DNA from: Plantago ovata
Taxonomy: Eukaryota > Streptophyta > Magnoliopsida > Lamiales > Plantaginaceae
Reading direction: 5' to 3'
Assembly: GCA_028274465.1 (NCBI GenBank)
Contig: JAHHQI010000005.1
Coordinates: 1-64,000 of the forward strand
Length of the DNA: 64,000 nucleotides
Within the stretch, counting starts at the first letter, position 1. The number at the start of each line of letters is the position of its first letter. Positions 40,967-55,100 of the stretch are shown here, in pieces. The position numbers and the translations under genes are program-made. The notes under the pieces were generated by a model, which saw nothing but the letters and a program-made list of their open reading frames with translations, did no database searches and was not told the origin of the DNA.

Positions 40967-43900
40967 GTATATAACTCTAGTACTTGTATGTTAGTTCTCT
41001 CCTATGTTTGCGGAAAGGGATATCATAACGGAACACTCTATATAGCAATCTAACTAATCTAGTGATCTAGTTGTTGTTCTATATAAAGGGAAGACATACA
41101 ACTCATTCTTTACGTGGCATTGTATCTTTCATCTACCTAAAGCAATAGAAAGTGGATGAATGAATCAATAGACAGCTAATCTAGTTTGTAAGGGTAATGG
41201 AAACGTTAGTTTCAGCGATAGTACTTGTAGTTAGTTGTCTCCTATGTTTGAGGAAAGGGATATCATAATGGAACACTCTAAATAGCAATCTAACTAATCT
41301 AGTGATCTAGTAGTTGATCTAGTAGTTCTAGTAGTTGTTCTATACATACAACTCATTCTTCACATGCCATTGTGTCTTTCATCTACATAAAGCAATAGAA
41401 AGTGGATGAATGAATCATCTAGTAAGTAAGCACAATAGATAGGTTAGTTTCAATGGACTCTTTAACTTGCTCATTAAGGAAGCAAGGGAACTTCTTATTT
41501 GATTGTGTATATAACTCTAGTCTTGATGTTAGTTCTCTCCTATGGTTGCGGAAAGGGATATCATAACGAACACTCTATATAGCAATCTAACTAATCTAGT
41601 GATCTAGTTGTTGTTCTAGATAAAGTGAAGACATACAACTCATTCTTTACATGACATTGTATCATTCATCTACATAAAGCAATAGAAAGTGGATGAATGA
41701 ATCATCTAGTTAGTAAGCACAATAGATAGGTTAGTTTAAAGGACTCTTTAACTTGCTCATTAAGGAAGCAAGGGACTCCTTATTTGATTGTGTATATAAC
41801 TCTAGTACTTGTAGTTAGTTCTCTCCTATATTTGCGGAAAGGGATATCATAACGCAAGACTCTATATAGCAATCTAACTAATCTAGTGATCTAGTTGTTG
41901 TTGTAGATAAAGGGAAGATATACAACTCATTCTTTACATGGGATTGTATCTTTCATCTACCTAAAGCAATAAAAAGTGGATGAATGAATCAATAGACAAC
42001 TAATCTAGTTTGTAAGGGTAATGGAAACGTTAGTTTCAGCTATAGTACTTGTAGTTAGTTCTCTCCTATGTTTGAGGAAAGGGATATCATAATGGAACAC
42101 TCTAAATAGAAATCTAACTAATCTAGTGATCTAGTAGTTGTTCTGTACATACTACTCATTCTTTACATGGCATTGTATCTTTCATCTCAATAAAGCAATA
42201 GAAAGTGGATGAATGAATCAATAGACAACTAATCTAGTTTGTAAGGGTAATGGAAAAGTTAATTTCAGCTATAGTACTTGTAGTTAGTTCTCTCCTATGT
42301 TTGAGGAAAGGGATATCATAATGGAACACTCTAAATAGCAATCTAATTAATCTAGTGATCTAGTAGTTGATCTAGTAGTTGTTCTATACATACAACTCAT
42401 TCTTTACATGCCATTGTATCTTTCATCTATATAAAGCAATAGAAAGTGGATGAATGAATCATCTAGTTAGTAAGAACAATAGATAGGTTAGTTTCAATGG
42501 ACTCATTAACTTGATCATTAAGGAATCAAGGGAACTTCTTATTTGATTGTGTATATAAATCTAGTACTTGTAGTTAGTTCTCTCCTATGTTTGCGGAAAG
42601 GGATATCATAACGCAAGACTCTATATAGCAATCTAACAAATCTAGTTATCTAGTTGTTGTTCTATATAAAGGGAAGACATACAAATCATTCTTTACGTGG
42701 CATTGTAACTTTCATCTACATAAAGCAATAGAAAGTGGATGAATGAATCAATAGACAACTAATCTAGTTGTAAGGGTAATGGAAACGTTAGTTTCAGAGA
42801 TAGTACTTGTAGTTAGTTCTCTCCTATGTTTGAGGAAAGGGATATCATAATGGAACACTCTAAATAGAAATCTAACTAATCTAGTGATCTAGTAGTTGTT
42901 CTGTACATACAACTCATTCTTTACATGGCATTGTATCTTTCATCTACATAAAGCAATAAAAAGTGGATGAATGAATCAATAGACAACTAATCTAGTTTGT
43001 AAGGGTAATGGAAAAGTTAGTTTCAGCTATAGTACTTGTAGTTAGTTCTCTCCTATGTTTGAGGAAAGGGATATCATAATGGAACACTCTAAATAGCAAT
43101 CTAACTAATCTAGTGATCTAGTAGTTGATATAGTAGTTGATCTAGTAGTTGTTCTATACATACAACTCATTCTTTACATGCCATTGTATCTTTCATCTAT
43201 ATAAAGCAATAGAAATTGGATGAATGAATCATCTAGTTAGTAAGAACAGTAGATAGGTTAGTTTCAATGGACTCTTTAACTTGATCATTAAGGAAGCAAG
43301 GGAACTTCTTATTTGATTGTGTATGTAACTCTAGTAGTTGTAGTTAGTTCTCTCCTATGTTTGCGGAAAGGGATATCATAACGGAACACTCTATATAGCA
43401 ATCTAACTAATCTAGTGATCTAGTTGTTGTTCTATATAAAGGGAAGACATACAACTCATTCTTTACGTGGGATTGTATCTTTCATCTACCTAAAGCAATA
43501 GAAAGTAGATGAATGAATCAATAGACAGCTAACCTAGTTTGTAAGGGTAATGGAAACGTTAGTTTCAGCGATAGTACTTGTAGTTAGTTCTCTCCTATGT
43601 TTGAGGAAAGGGATATCATAATGGAACACTCTAAATAGAAATCTAACTAATCTAGTGATCTAGTAGTTGTTCTGTACATACAACTCATTCTTTACATGGC
43701 ATTGTATCTTTCATCTACATAAAGCAATAAAAAGTGGATGAATGAATCAATAGACAACTAATCTAGTTTGTAAGGGTAATGGAAAAGTTAGTTTCAGCTA
43801 TAGTACTTGTAGTTAGTTCTCTCCTATGTTTGAGGAAAGGGATATCATAATGGAACACTCTAAATAGCAATCTAACTAATCTAGTGATCTAGTAGTTGAT

Positions 43901-44671
43901 ATAGTAGTTGATCTAGTAGTTGTTCTATACATACAACTCATTCTTTACATGCCATTGTATCTTTCATCAATATAAAGCAATAGAAAGTGGATGAATGAAT
44001 CATCTAGTTAGTAAGAACAGTAGATAGGTTAGTTTCAATGGACTCTTTAACATGATCATTAAGGAAGCAAGGGAACTTCTTATTTGATTGTGTATGTAAC
44101 TCTAGTACTTGTAGTTAGTTCTCTCCTATGTTTGCGGAAAGGGATATCATAACGCAAGACTCTATATAGCAATCTAACTAATCTAGTGATCTAGTTGTTG
44201 TTCTATATAAAGGGAAGACATACAACTCATTCCTTACGTGGCATTGTATCATTCATCTACATAAAGCAATAGAAAGTGGATGAATGAATCAATAGACAAC
44301 TAATCTAGTTTGTAATGGTAATTGAAAAGTTAGTTTCAGCTATAGTACTTGTAGTTAGTTGTCTACTATGTTTGAGGAAAGGGATATCATAATGGAATAC
44401 TCTAAATAGCAATCTAACTAATCTAGTGATCTAGTAGTTGATCTAGTAGTTGTTCTATACATACAACTCATTCTTCACATGCCATTGTATCTTTCATCTA
44501 CATAAAGCAATAGAAAGTGGATGAATGAATCATCTAGTAAGTAAGCACAATAGATAGGTTAGTTTCAATGGACTCTTTAACTTGCTCATTAAGGAAGCAA
44601 GGGAACTTCTTATTTGATTGTGTATATAACTCTAGTCTTGATGTTAGTTCTCTCCTATGGTTGCGGAAAGG
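37372..44671 (+). repeat. Two tandem copies of a block of about 3.65 kb
   Basis: The first copy is 37,372-41,018 and the second 41,019-44,671. From about 41,557 the offset is a steady 3,655 bp. Shared marks include TTTACATGACATTG (ATGAC at 37,996 and 41,651), CATCAATATAAAGC (about 40,312 and 43,967), AACATGATCATTAAGG (about 40,396 and 44,051), and GTCTACTATG with GGAATACTC (about 40,706 and 44,361). The second copy has a nine-base gain in the 12-bp minisatellite near 41,330 and a one-base loss at CATAACGAAC near 41,565. Because the first copy is also part of the 6.3-kb duplication, this event was later or overlapping. Confidence 0.82.
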
Positions 44672-45488
44672 GATATCATAACAGAACACTCTATATAGCA
44701 ATCTAACTAATCTAGTGATCTAGTTGTTGTTCTAGATAAAGGGAAGACATACAACTCATTCTTTACATGGCATTGTATCTTTCATCTACATAAAGCAATA
44801 TAAAGTGGATGAATGAATCATCTAGTTAGTAAGCACAATAGATAGGTTAGTTTCAAAGGACTCTTTAACTTGCTCATTAAGGAAGCAAGGGAACTTCTTA
44901 TTTGATTGTGTATATAACTCTAGTACTTGTAGTTAGTTCTCTCCTATGTTTGCGGAAAGGGATATCATAACGGAACACTCTATATAGCAATCTAACTAAT
45001 CTGGTGATCTAGTTGTTGTTCTATATAAAGGGAAAAATACAACTCATTCTTTACGTGGCATTGTATCTTTCATCTACATAAAGCAATAGAAAGTGGATGA
45101 ATGAATCAATAGACAACTAATCTAGTTTGTAAGGGTAATGGAAAAGTTAGTTTCAGCTATAGTACTTGTAGTTAGTTGTCTCCTATGTTTGAGGAAAGGG
45201 ATATCATAATGGAACACTCTAAATAGCAATCTAACTAATCTAGTGATCTAGTAGTTGATCTAGTAGTTGTTCTATACATACAACTCATTCTTCACATGCC
45301 ATTGTGTCTTTCATCTACATAAAGCAATAGAAAGTGGATGAATGAATCATCTAGTAAGTAAGCACAATAGATAGGTTAGTTTCAATGGACTCTTTAACTT
45401 GCTCATTAAGGAAGCAAGGGAACTTCTTATTTGATTGTGTATATAACTCTAGTCTTGATGTTAGTTCTCTCCTATGGTTGCGGAAAGG

Positions 45489-48400
45489 GATATCATAACG
45501 GAACACTCTATATAGCAATCTAACTAATCTAGTGATCTAGTTGTTGTTCTAGATAAAGGGAAGACATACAACTCATTCTTTACGTGGCATTGTATCTTTC
45601 ATCTACATAAAGCAATAGAAAGTTGATGAATGAATCAATAGACAACTAATCTAGTCTGTAAGGGTAATGGAAAAGTTAGTTTCAACTATAGTACTTGTAG
45701 TTAGTTCTCTCCTATGTTTGAGGAAAGGGATATCATAATGGAACACTCTAAATAGCAATCTAACTAATCTAGTGATCTAGTAGTTGATCTAGTAGTTGTT
45801 CTATACATACAACTCATTCTTCACATGCCATTGTATCTTTCATCTACATAAAGCAATAGAAAGTTGATGAATGAATCATCTAGTAAGTAAGCACAATAGA
45901 TAGGTTAGCTTCAATGGACTCTTTAACTTGATCATTAAGGAAGCAAGGGAACTTCTTATTTGATTGTGTATACAACTCTAGTCTTGATGTTAGTTCTCTC
46001 CTATGGTTGCGGAAAGGGATATCATAACAGAACACTCTATATAGCAATCTAACTAATCTAGTGATCTAGTTGTTGTTGTAGATAAAGGGAAGATATACAA
46101 CTCATTCTTTACATGGGATTGTATCTTTCATCTACCTAAAGCAATAGAAAGTGAATGAATGAATCAATAGACAACTAATCTAGTTTGTAAGGGTAATGGA
46201 AACGTTAGTTTCAGCTATAGTACTTGTAGTTAGTTCTCTCCTATGTTTGAGGAAAGGGATATCATAATGGAACACTCTAAATAGAAATCTAACTAATCTA
46301 GTGATCTAGTAGTTGTTCTGTACATACAACTCATTCTTTACATGGCATTGTATCTTTCATCTCAATAAAGCAATAGAAAGTGGATGAATGAATCAATAGA
46401 CAACTAATCTAGTTTGTAAGGGTAATGGAAAAGTTAGTTTCAGCTATAGTACTTGTAGTTAGTTCTCTCCTATGTTTGAGGAAAGGGATATCATAATGGA
46501 ACACTCTAAATAGCAATCTAACTAATCTAGTGATCTATTACTTGATCTAGTAATTGATCTAGTAGTTGTTCTATACATACAACTCATTCTTCACATGCCA
46601 TTGTATCTTTCATCTACATAAAGCAATAGAAAGTGGATGAATGAATCATCTAGTAAGTAAGCACAATAGATAGGTTAGTTTCAATGGACTCTTTAACTTG
46701 CTCATTAAGGAAGCAAGGGAACTTCTTATTTGATTGTGTATATAACTCTAGTCTTGATGTTAGTTCTCTCCTATGGTTGCGGAAAGGGATATCATAACGG
46801 AACACTCTATATAGCAATCTAACTAATCTAGTGATCTAGTTGTTGTTCTAGATAAAGGGAAGACATACAACTCATTCTTTACGTGGCATTGTATCTTTCA
46901 TCTACATAAAGCAATAGAAAGTGGATGAATGAATCAATAGACAACTAATCTAGTTTGTAAGGGTAATGGAAAAGTTAGTTTCAGCTATAGTACTTGTAGT
47001 TAGTTCTCTCCTATGTTTGAGGAAAGGGATATCATAATGGAACACTCTAAATAGCAATCTAACTAATCTAGTGATCTAGTAGTTGATCTAGTAGTTGTTC
47101 TATACATACAACTCATTCTTCACATGCCATTGTATCTTTCATCTACATAAAGCAATAGAAAGTTGATGAATGAATCATCTAGTAAGTAAGCACAATAGAT
47201 AGGTTAGTTTCAATGGACTCTTTAACTTGCTCATTAAGGAAGCAAAGGAACTTCTTATTTGATTGTGTATATAACTCTAGTCTTGATGTTAGTTCTCTCC
47301 TATGGTTGCGGAAAGGGATATCATAACGGAACACTCTATATAGCAATCTAACTAATCTAGTGATCTAGTTGTTGTTCTAGATAAAGGGAAGACATACAAC
47401 TCATTCTTTACGTGGCATTGTATCTTTCATCTACATAAAGCAATAGAAAGTTGATGAATGAATCAATAGACAACTAATCTAGTCTGTAAGGGTAATGGAA
47501 AAGTTAGTTTCAACTATAGTACTTGTAGTTAGTTCTCTCCTATGTTTGAGGAAAGGGATATCATAATGGAACACTCTAAATAGCAATCTAACTAATCTAG
47601 TGATCTAGTAGTTGATCTAGTAGTTGTTCTATACATACAACTCATTCTTCACATGCCATTGTATCTTTCATCTACATAAAGCAATAGAAAGTTGATGAAT
47701 GAATCATCTAGTAAGTAAGCACAATAGATAGGTTAGCTTCAATGGACTCTTTAACTTGATCATTAAGGAAGCAAGGGAACTTCTTATTTGATTGTGTATA
47801 CAACTCTAGTCTTGATGTTAGTTCTCTCCTATGGTTGCGGAAAGGGATATCATAACAGAACACTCTATATAGCAATCTAACTAATCTAGTGATCTAGTTG
47901 TTGTTGTAGATAAAGGGAAGATATACAACTCATTCTTTACATGGGATTGTATCTTTCATCTACCTAAAGCAATAGAAAGTGAATGAATGAATCAATAGAC
48001 AACTAATCTAGTTTGTAAGGGTAATGGAAACGTTAGTTTCAGCTATAGTACTTGTAGTTAGTTCTCTCCTATGTTTGAGGAAAGGGATATCATAATGGAA
48101 CACTCTAAATAGAAATCTAACTAATCTAGTGATCTAGTAGTTGTTCTGTACATACAACTCATTCTTTACATGGCATTGTATCTTTCATCTCAATAAAGCA
48201 ATAGAAAGTGGATGAATGAATCAATAGACAACTAATCTAGTTTGTAAGGGTAATGGAAAAGTTAGTTTCAGCTATAGTACTTGTAGTTAGTTCTCTCCTA
48301 TGTTTGAGGAAAGGGATATCATAATGGAACACTCTAAATAGCAATCTAACTAATCTAGTGATCTATTACTTGATCTAGTAATTGATCTAGTAGTTGTTCT

Positions 48401-48856
48401 ATACATACAACTCATTCTTCACATGCCATTGTATCTTTCATCTACATAAAGCAATAGAAAGTGGATGAATGAATCATCTAGTAAGTAAGCACAATAGATA
48501 GGTTAGTTTCAATGGACTCTTTAACTTGCTCATTAAGGAAGCAAGGGAACTTCTTATTTGATTGTGTATATAACTCTAGTCTTGATGTTAGTTCTCTCCT
48601 ATGGTTGCGGAAAGGGATATCATAACGGAACACTCTATATAGCAATCTAACTAATCTAGTGATCTAGTTGTTGTTCTAGATAAAGGGAAGACATACAACT
48701 CATTCTTTACGTGGCATTGTATCTTTCATCTACATAAAGCAATAGAAAGTGGATGAATGAATCAATAGACAACTAATCTAGTTTGTAAGGGTAATGGAAA
48801 AGTTAGTTTCAGCTATAGTACTTGTAGTTAGTTCTCTCCTATGTTTGAGGAAAGAG
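45489..48856 (+). repeat. Seven-monomer unit of 1,828 bp, duplicated
   Basis: The unit 45,489-47,316 has monomer lengths 240, 289, 240, 229, 301, 240 and 289, which sum to 1,828. It repeats from 47,317 to about 48,856, where the copy diverges at AAAGAGATATC with AATAATAATC. Marks found at exactly this offset are CTAGTCTGTA (45,651 and 47,479) and GATCTATTACTTGATC (46,532 and 48,360). The monomers at 46,018 and 47,846 are chimeric, with a CAG-class start and then the TTGTTGTAGATAAAGGG and ATGGGATTG features of the CGCAAG class. Confidence 0.86.
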
Positions 48857-49144
48857 ATATCATAATGGAACACTCTAAATAATAATCTAACTAATCTAGT
48901 GATCTAGTAGTTGATCTAGTAGTTGTTCTATACATACAACTCATTCTTCACATGCCATTGTATCTTTCATCTACATAAGGCAATAGAAAGTTGATGAATG
49001 AATCATCTAGTAAGTAAGCACAATATATAGGTTAGCTTCAATGGACTCTTTAACTTGCTCATTAAGGAATCAAGGGAACTTCTTATTTGATTGTGTATAT
49101 AACTCTAGTCTTGATGTTAGTTCTCTCCTATGGTTGCGGAAAGG

Positions 49145-52100
49145 GATATCATAACAGAACACTCTATATAGCAATCTAACTAATCTAGTGATCTAGTTGT
49201 TGTTCTAGATAAAGGGAAGACATACAACTCATTCTTTACATGGCATGGTATCTTTCATGTACATAAAGCAATAGAAAGTGGATGAATGAATCATCTAGTT
49301 AGTAAGAACAATAGATAGGTTAGTTTCAATGGACTCTTTGACTTGCTCATTAAGGAAGCAAGGGAACTTCTTATTTGATTGTGTTTATAACTCTAGTACT
49401 TGTAGTTAGTTCTCTCTTATATTTGCGGAAAGGGATATCATAACGCAAGACTCTATATAGCAATCTAACTAATCTAGTGATCTAGTTGTTGTTGTAGATA
49501 AAGGGAAGATATACAAATCATTCTTTACATGGGATTGTATCTTTCATCTACCTAAAGCAATAGAAAGTGAATGAATGAATCAATAGACAACTAATCTAGT
49601 TTGTAAGCGTAATGGAAAAGTTAGTTTCAGCTATAGTACTTGTAGTTAGTTGTCTCCTATGTTTGAGGAAAGGGATATCATAATGGAACACTCTAAATAG
49701 CAATCTAACTAATCTTGTGATCTAGTAGTTGTTCTGTACATACAACTCATTCTTTACATGGCATTGTATCTTTCATCTACATAAAGCAATAAAAAGTGGA
49801 TGAATGAATCAATAGACAACTAATCTAGTTTGTAAGGGTAATGGAAAAGTTAGTTTCAGCTATAGTACTTGTAGTTAGTTCTCTCCTATGTTTGAGGAAA
49901 GGGATATCATAATGGAACACTCTAAATAGCAATCTAACTAATCTAGTGATCTAGTAGTTGATATAGTAGTTGATCTAGTAGTTGTTCTATACATACAACT
50001 CATTCTTTACATGCCATTGTATCTTTCATCTATATAAAGCAATAGAAAGTGGATGAATGAATCATCTAGTTAGTAAGAACAGTAGATAGGTTAGTTTCAA
50101 TGGACTCTTTAACTTGATCATTAAGGAAGCAAGGGAACTTCTTATTTGATTGTGTATGTAACTCTAGTACTTGTAGTTAGTTCTCTCCTATGTTTGCGGA
50201 AAGGGATATCATAACGGAACACTCTATATAGCAATCTAACTAATCTAGGGATCTAGTTGTTGTTCTATATAAAGGGAAGACATACAACTCATTCTTTACG
50301 TGGGATTGTATCTTTCATCTACCTAAAGCAATAGAAAGTGGATGAATGAATCAATAGACAGCTAATCTAGTTTGTAAGGGTAATGGAAACGTTAGATTCA
50401 GCGATAGTACTTGTAGTTAGTTCTCTCCTATGTTTGAGGAAAGGGATATCATAATGGAACACTCTAAATAGAAATCTAACTAATCTAGTGATCTAGTAGT
50501 TCTTCTGTACATACAACTCATTCTTTACATGGCATTGTATCTTTCATCTACATAAAGCAATAAAAAGTGGATGAATGAATCAATAGACAACTAATCTAGT
50601 TTGTAAGGGTAATGGAAAAGTTAGTTTCAGCTATAGTACTTGTAGTTAGTTCTCTCCTATGTTGAGGAAAGGGATATCATAATGGAACACTCTAAATAGC
50701 AATCTAACTAATCTAGTGATCTAGTAGTTGATATAGTAGTTGATCTAGTAGTTGTTCTATACATACAACTCATTCTTTACATGCCATTGTATCTTTCATC
50801 TATATAAAGCAATAGAAAGTGGATGAATGAATCATCTAGTTAGTAAGAACAGTAGATAGGTTAGTTTCAATGGACTCTTTAACTTGATCATTAAGGAAGC
50901 AAGGGAACTTCTTATTTGATTGTGTATGTAACTCTAGTACTTGTAGTTAGTTCTCTCCTATGTTTGCGGAAAGGGATATCATAACGCAAGACTCTATATA
51001 GCAATCTAACTAATCTAGTGATCTAGTTGTTGTTCTATATAAAGGGAAGACATACAACTCATTCCTTACGTGGCATTGTATCTTTCATCTACATAAAGCA
51101 ATAGAAAGTGGATGAATGAATCAATAGACAACTAATCTAGTTTGTAAGGGTAATTGAAAAGTTAGTTTCAGCTATAGTACTTGTAGTTAGTTGTCTACTA
51201 TGTTTGAGGAAAGGGATATCATAATGGAATACTCTAAATAGCAATCTAACTAATCTAGTGATCTAGTAGTTGATCAAGTAGTTGTTCTATACATACAACT
51301 CATTCTTCACATGCCATTGTATCTTTCATCTACATAAAGCAATAGAAAGTGGATGAATGAATCATCTAGTAAGTAAGCACAATAGATAGGTTAGTTTCAA
51401 TGGACTCTTTAACTTGCTCATTAAGGAAGCAAGGGAACTTCTTATTTGATTGTGTATATAACTCTAGTCTTGATGTTAGTTCTCTCCTATGGTTGCGGAA
51501 AGGGATATCATAACAGAACACTCTATATAGCAATCTAACTAATCTAGTGATCTAGTTGTTGTTCTAGATAAAGGGAAGACATACAACTCATTCTTTACAT
51601 GGCATGGTATCTTTCATGTACATAAAGCAATAGAAAGTGGATGAATGAATCATCTAGTTAGTAAGAACAATAGATAGGTTAGTTTCAATGGACTCTTTGA
51701 CTTGCTCATTAAGGAAGCAAGGGAACTTCTTATTTGATTGTGTATATAACTCTAGTACTTGTAGTTAGTTCTCTCTTATATTTGCGGAAAGGGATATCAT
51801 AACGCAAGACTCTATATAGCAATCTAACTAATCTAGTGATCTAGTTGTTGTTGTAGATAAAGGGAAGATATACAAATCATTCTTTACATGGGATTGTATC
51901 TTTCATCTACCTAAAGCAATAGAAAGTGAATGAATGAATCAATAGATAACTAATCTAGTTTGTAAGCGTAATGGAAAAGTTAGTTTCAGCTATAGTACTT
52001 GTAGTTAGTTGTCTCCTATGTTTGAGGAAAGGGATATCATAATGGAACACTCTAAATAGCAATCTAACTAATCTTGTGATCTAGTAGTTGTTCTGTACAT

Positions 52101-55100
52101 ACAACTCATTCTTTACATGGCATTGTATCTTTCATCTACATAAAGCAATAAAAAGTGGATGAATGAATCAATAGACAACTAATCTAGTTTGTAAGGGTAA
52201 TGGAAAAGTTAGTTTCAGCTATAGTACTTGTAGTTAGTTCTCTCCTATGTTTGAGGAAAGGGATATCATAATGGAACACTCTAAATAGCAATCTAACTAA
52301 TCTAGTGATCTAGTAGTTGATATAGTAGTTGATCTAGTAGTTGTTCTATACATACAACTCATTCTTTACATGCCATTGTATCTTTCATCTATATAAAGCA
52401 ATAGAAAGTGGATGAATGAATCATCTAGTTAGTAAGAACAGTAGATAGGTTAGTTTCAATGGACTCTTTAACTTGATCATTAAGGAAGCAAGGGAACTTC
52501 TTATTTGATTGTGTATGTAACTCTAGTACTTGTAGTTAGTTCTCTCCTATGTTTGCGGAAAGGGATATCATAACGGAACACTCTATATAGCAATCTAACT
52601 AATCTAGGGATCTAGTTGTTGTTCTATATAAAGGGAAGACATACAACTCATTCTTTACGTGGGATTGTATCTTTCATCTACCTAAAGCAATAGAAAGTGG
52701 ATGAATGAATCAATAGACAGCTAATCTAGTTTGTAAGGGTAATGGAAACGTTAGATTCAGCGATAGTACTTGTAGTTAGTTCTCTCCTATGTTTGAGGAA
52801 AGGGATATCATAATGGAACACTCTAAATAGAAATCTAACTAATCTAGTGATCTAGTAGTTCTTCTGTACATACAACTCATTCTTTACATGGCATTGTATC
52901 TTTCATCTACATAAAGCAATAAAAAGTGGATGAATGAATCAATAGACAACTAATCTAGTTTGTAAGGGTAATGGAAAAGTTAGTTTCAGCTATAGTACTT
53001 GTAGTTAGTTCTCTCCTATGTTTGAGGAAAGGGATATCATAATGGAACACTCTAAATAGCAATCTAACTAATCTAGTGATCTAGTAGTTGATATAGTAGT
53101 TGATCTAGTAGTTGTTCTATACATACAACTCATTCTTTACATGCCATTGTATCTTTCATCTATATAAAGCAATAGAAAGTGGATGAATGAATCATCTAGT
53201 TAGTAAGAACAGTAGATAGGTTAGTTTCAATGGACTCTTTAACTTGATCATTAAGGAAGCAAGGGAACTTCTTATTTGATTGTGTATGTAACTCTAGTAC
53301 TTGTAGTTAGTTCTCTCCTATGTTTGCGGAAAGGGATATCATAACGCAAGACTCTATATAGCAATCTAACTAATCTAGTGATCTAGTTGTTGTTCTATAT
53401 AAAGGGAAGACATACAACTCATTCCTTACGTGGCATTGTATCTTTCATCTACATAAAGCAATAGAAAGTGGATGAATGAATCAATAGACAACTAATCTAG
53501 TTTGTAAGGGTAATTGAAAAGTTAGTTTCAGCTATAGTACTTGTAGTTAGTTGTCTACTATGTTTGAGGAAAGGGATATCATAATGGAATACTCTAAATA
53601 GCAATCTAACTAATCTAGTGATCTAGTAGTTGATCAAGTAGTTGTTCTATACATACAACTCATTCTTCACATGCCATTGTATCTTTCATCTACATAAAGC
53701 AATAGAAAGTGGATGAATGAATCATCTAGTAAGTAAGCACAATAGATAGGTTAGTTTCAATGGACTCTTTAACTTGCTCATTAAGGAAGCAAGGGAACTT
53801 CTTATTTGATTGTGTATATAACTCTAGTTTTGATGTTAGTTCTCTCCTATGGTTGCGGAAAGGGATATCATAACAGAACACTCTATATAGCAATCTAACT
53901 AATCTAGTGATCTAGTTGTTGTTCTAGATAAAGGGAAGACATACAACTCATTCTTTACATGGCATGGTATCTTTCATGTACATAAAGCAATAGAAAGTGG
54001 ATGAATGAATCATCTAGTTAGTAAGAACAATAGATAGGTTAGTTTCAATGGACTCTTTGACTTGCTCATTAAGGAAGCAAGGGAACTTCTTATTTGATTG
54101 TGTATATAACTCTAGTACTTGTAGTTAGTTCTCTCTTATATTTGCGGAAAGGGATATCATAACGCAAGACTCTATATAGCAATCTAACTAATCTAGTGAT
54201 CTAGTTGTTGTTGTAGATAAAGGGAAGATATACAAATCATTCTTTACATGGGATTGTATCTTTCATCTACCTAAAGCAATAGAAAGTGAATGAATGAATC
54301 AATAGACAACTAATCTAGTTTGTAAGCGTAATGGAAAAGTTAGTTTCAGCTATAGTACTTGTAGTTAGTTGTCTCCTATGTTGAGGAAAGGGATATCATA
54401 ATGGAACACTCTAAATAGCAATCTAACTAATCTTGTGATCTAGTAGTTGTTCTGTACATACAACTCATTCTTTACATGGCATTGTATCTTTCATCTACAT
54501 AAAGCAATAAAAAGTGGATGAATGAATCAATAGACAACTAATCTAGTTTGTAAGGGTAATGGAAAAGTTAGTTTCAGCTATAGTACTTGTAGTTAGTTCT
54601 CTCCTATGTTTGAGGAAAGGGATATCATAATGGAACACTCTAAATAGCAATCTAACTAATCTAGTGATCTAGTAGTTGATATAGTAGTTGATCTAGTAGT
54701 TGTTCTATACATACAACTCATTCTTTACATGCCATTGTATCTTTCATCTATATAAAGCAATAGAAAGTGGATGAATGAATCATCTAGTTAGTAAGAACAG
54801 TAGATAGGTTAGTTTCAATGGACTCTTTAACTTGATCATTAAGGAAGCAAGGGAACTTCTTATTTGATTGTGTATGTAACTCTAGTACTTGTAGTTAGTT
54901 CTCTCCTATGTTTGCGGAAAGGGATATCATAACGGAACACTCTATATAGCAATCTAACTAATCTAGGGATCTAGTTGTTGTTCTATATAAAGGGAAGACA
55001 TACAACTCATTCTTTACGTGGGATTGTATCTTTCATCTACCTAAAGCAATAGAAAGTGGATGAATGAATCAATAGACAGCTAATCTAGTTTGTAAGGGTA

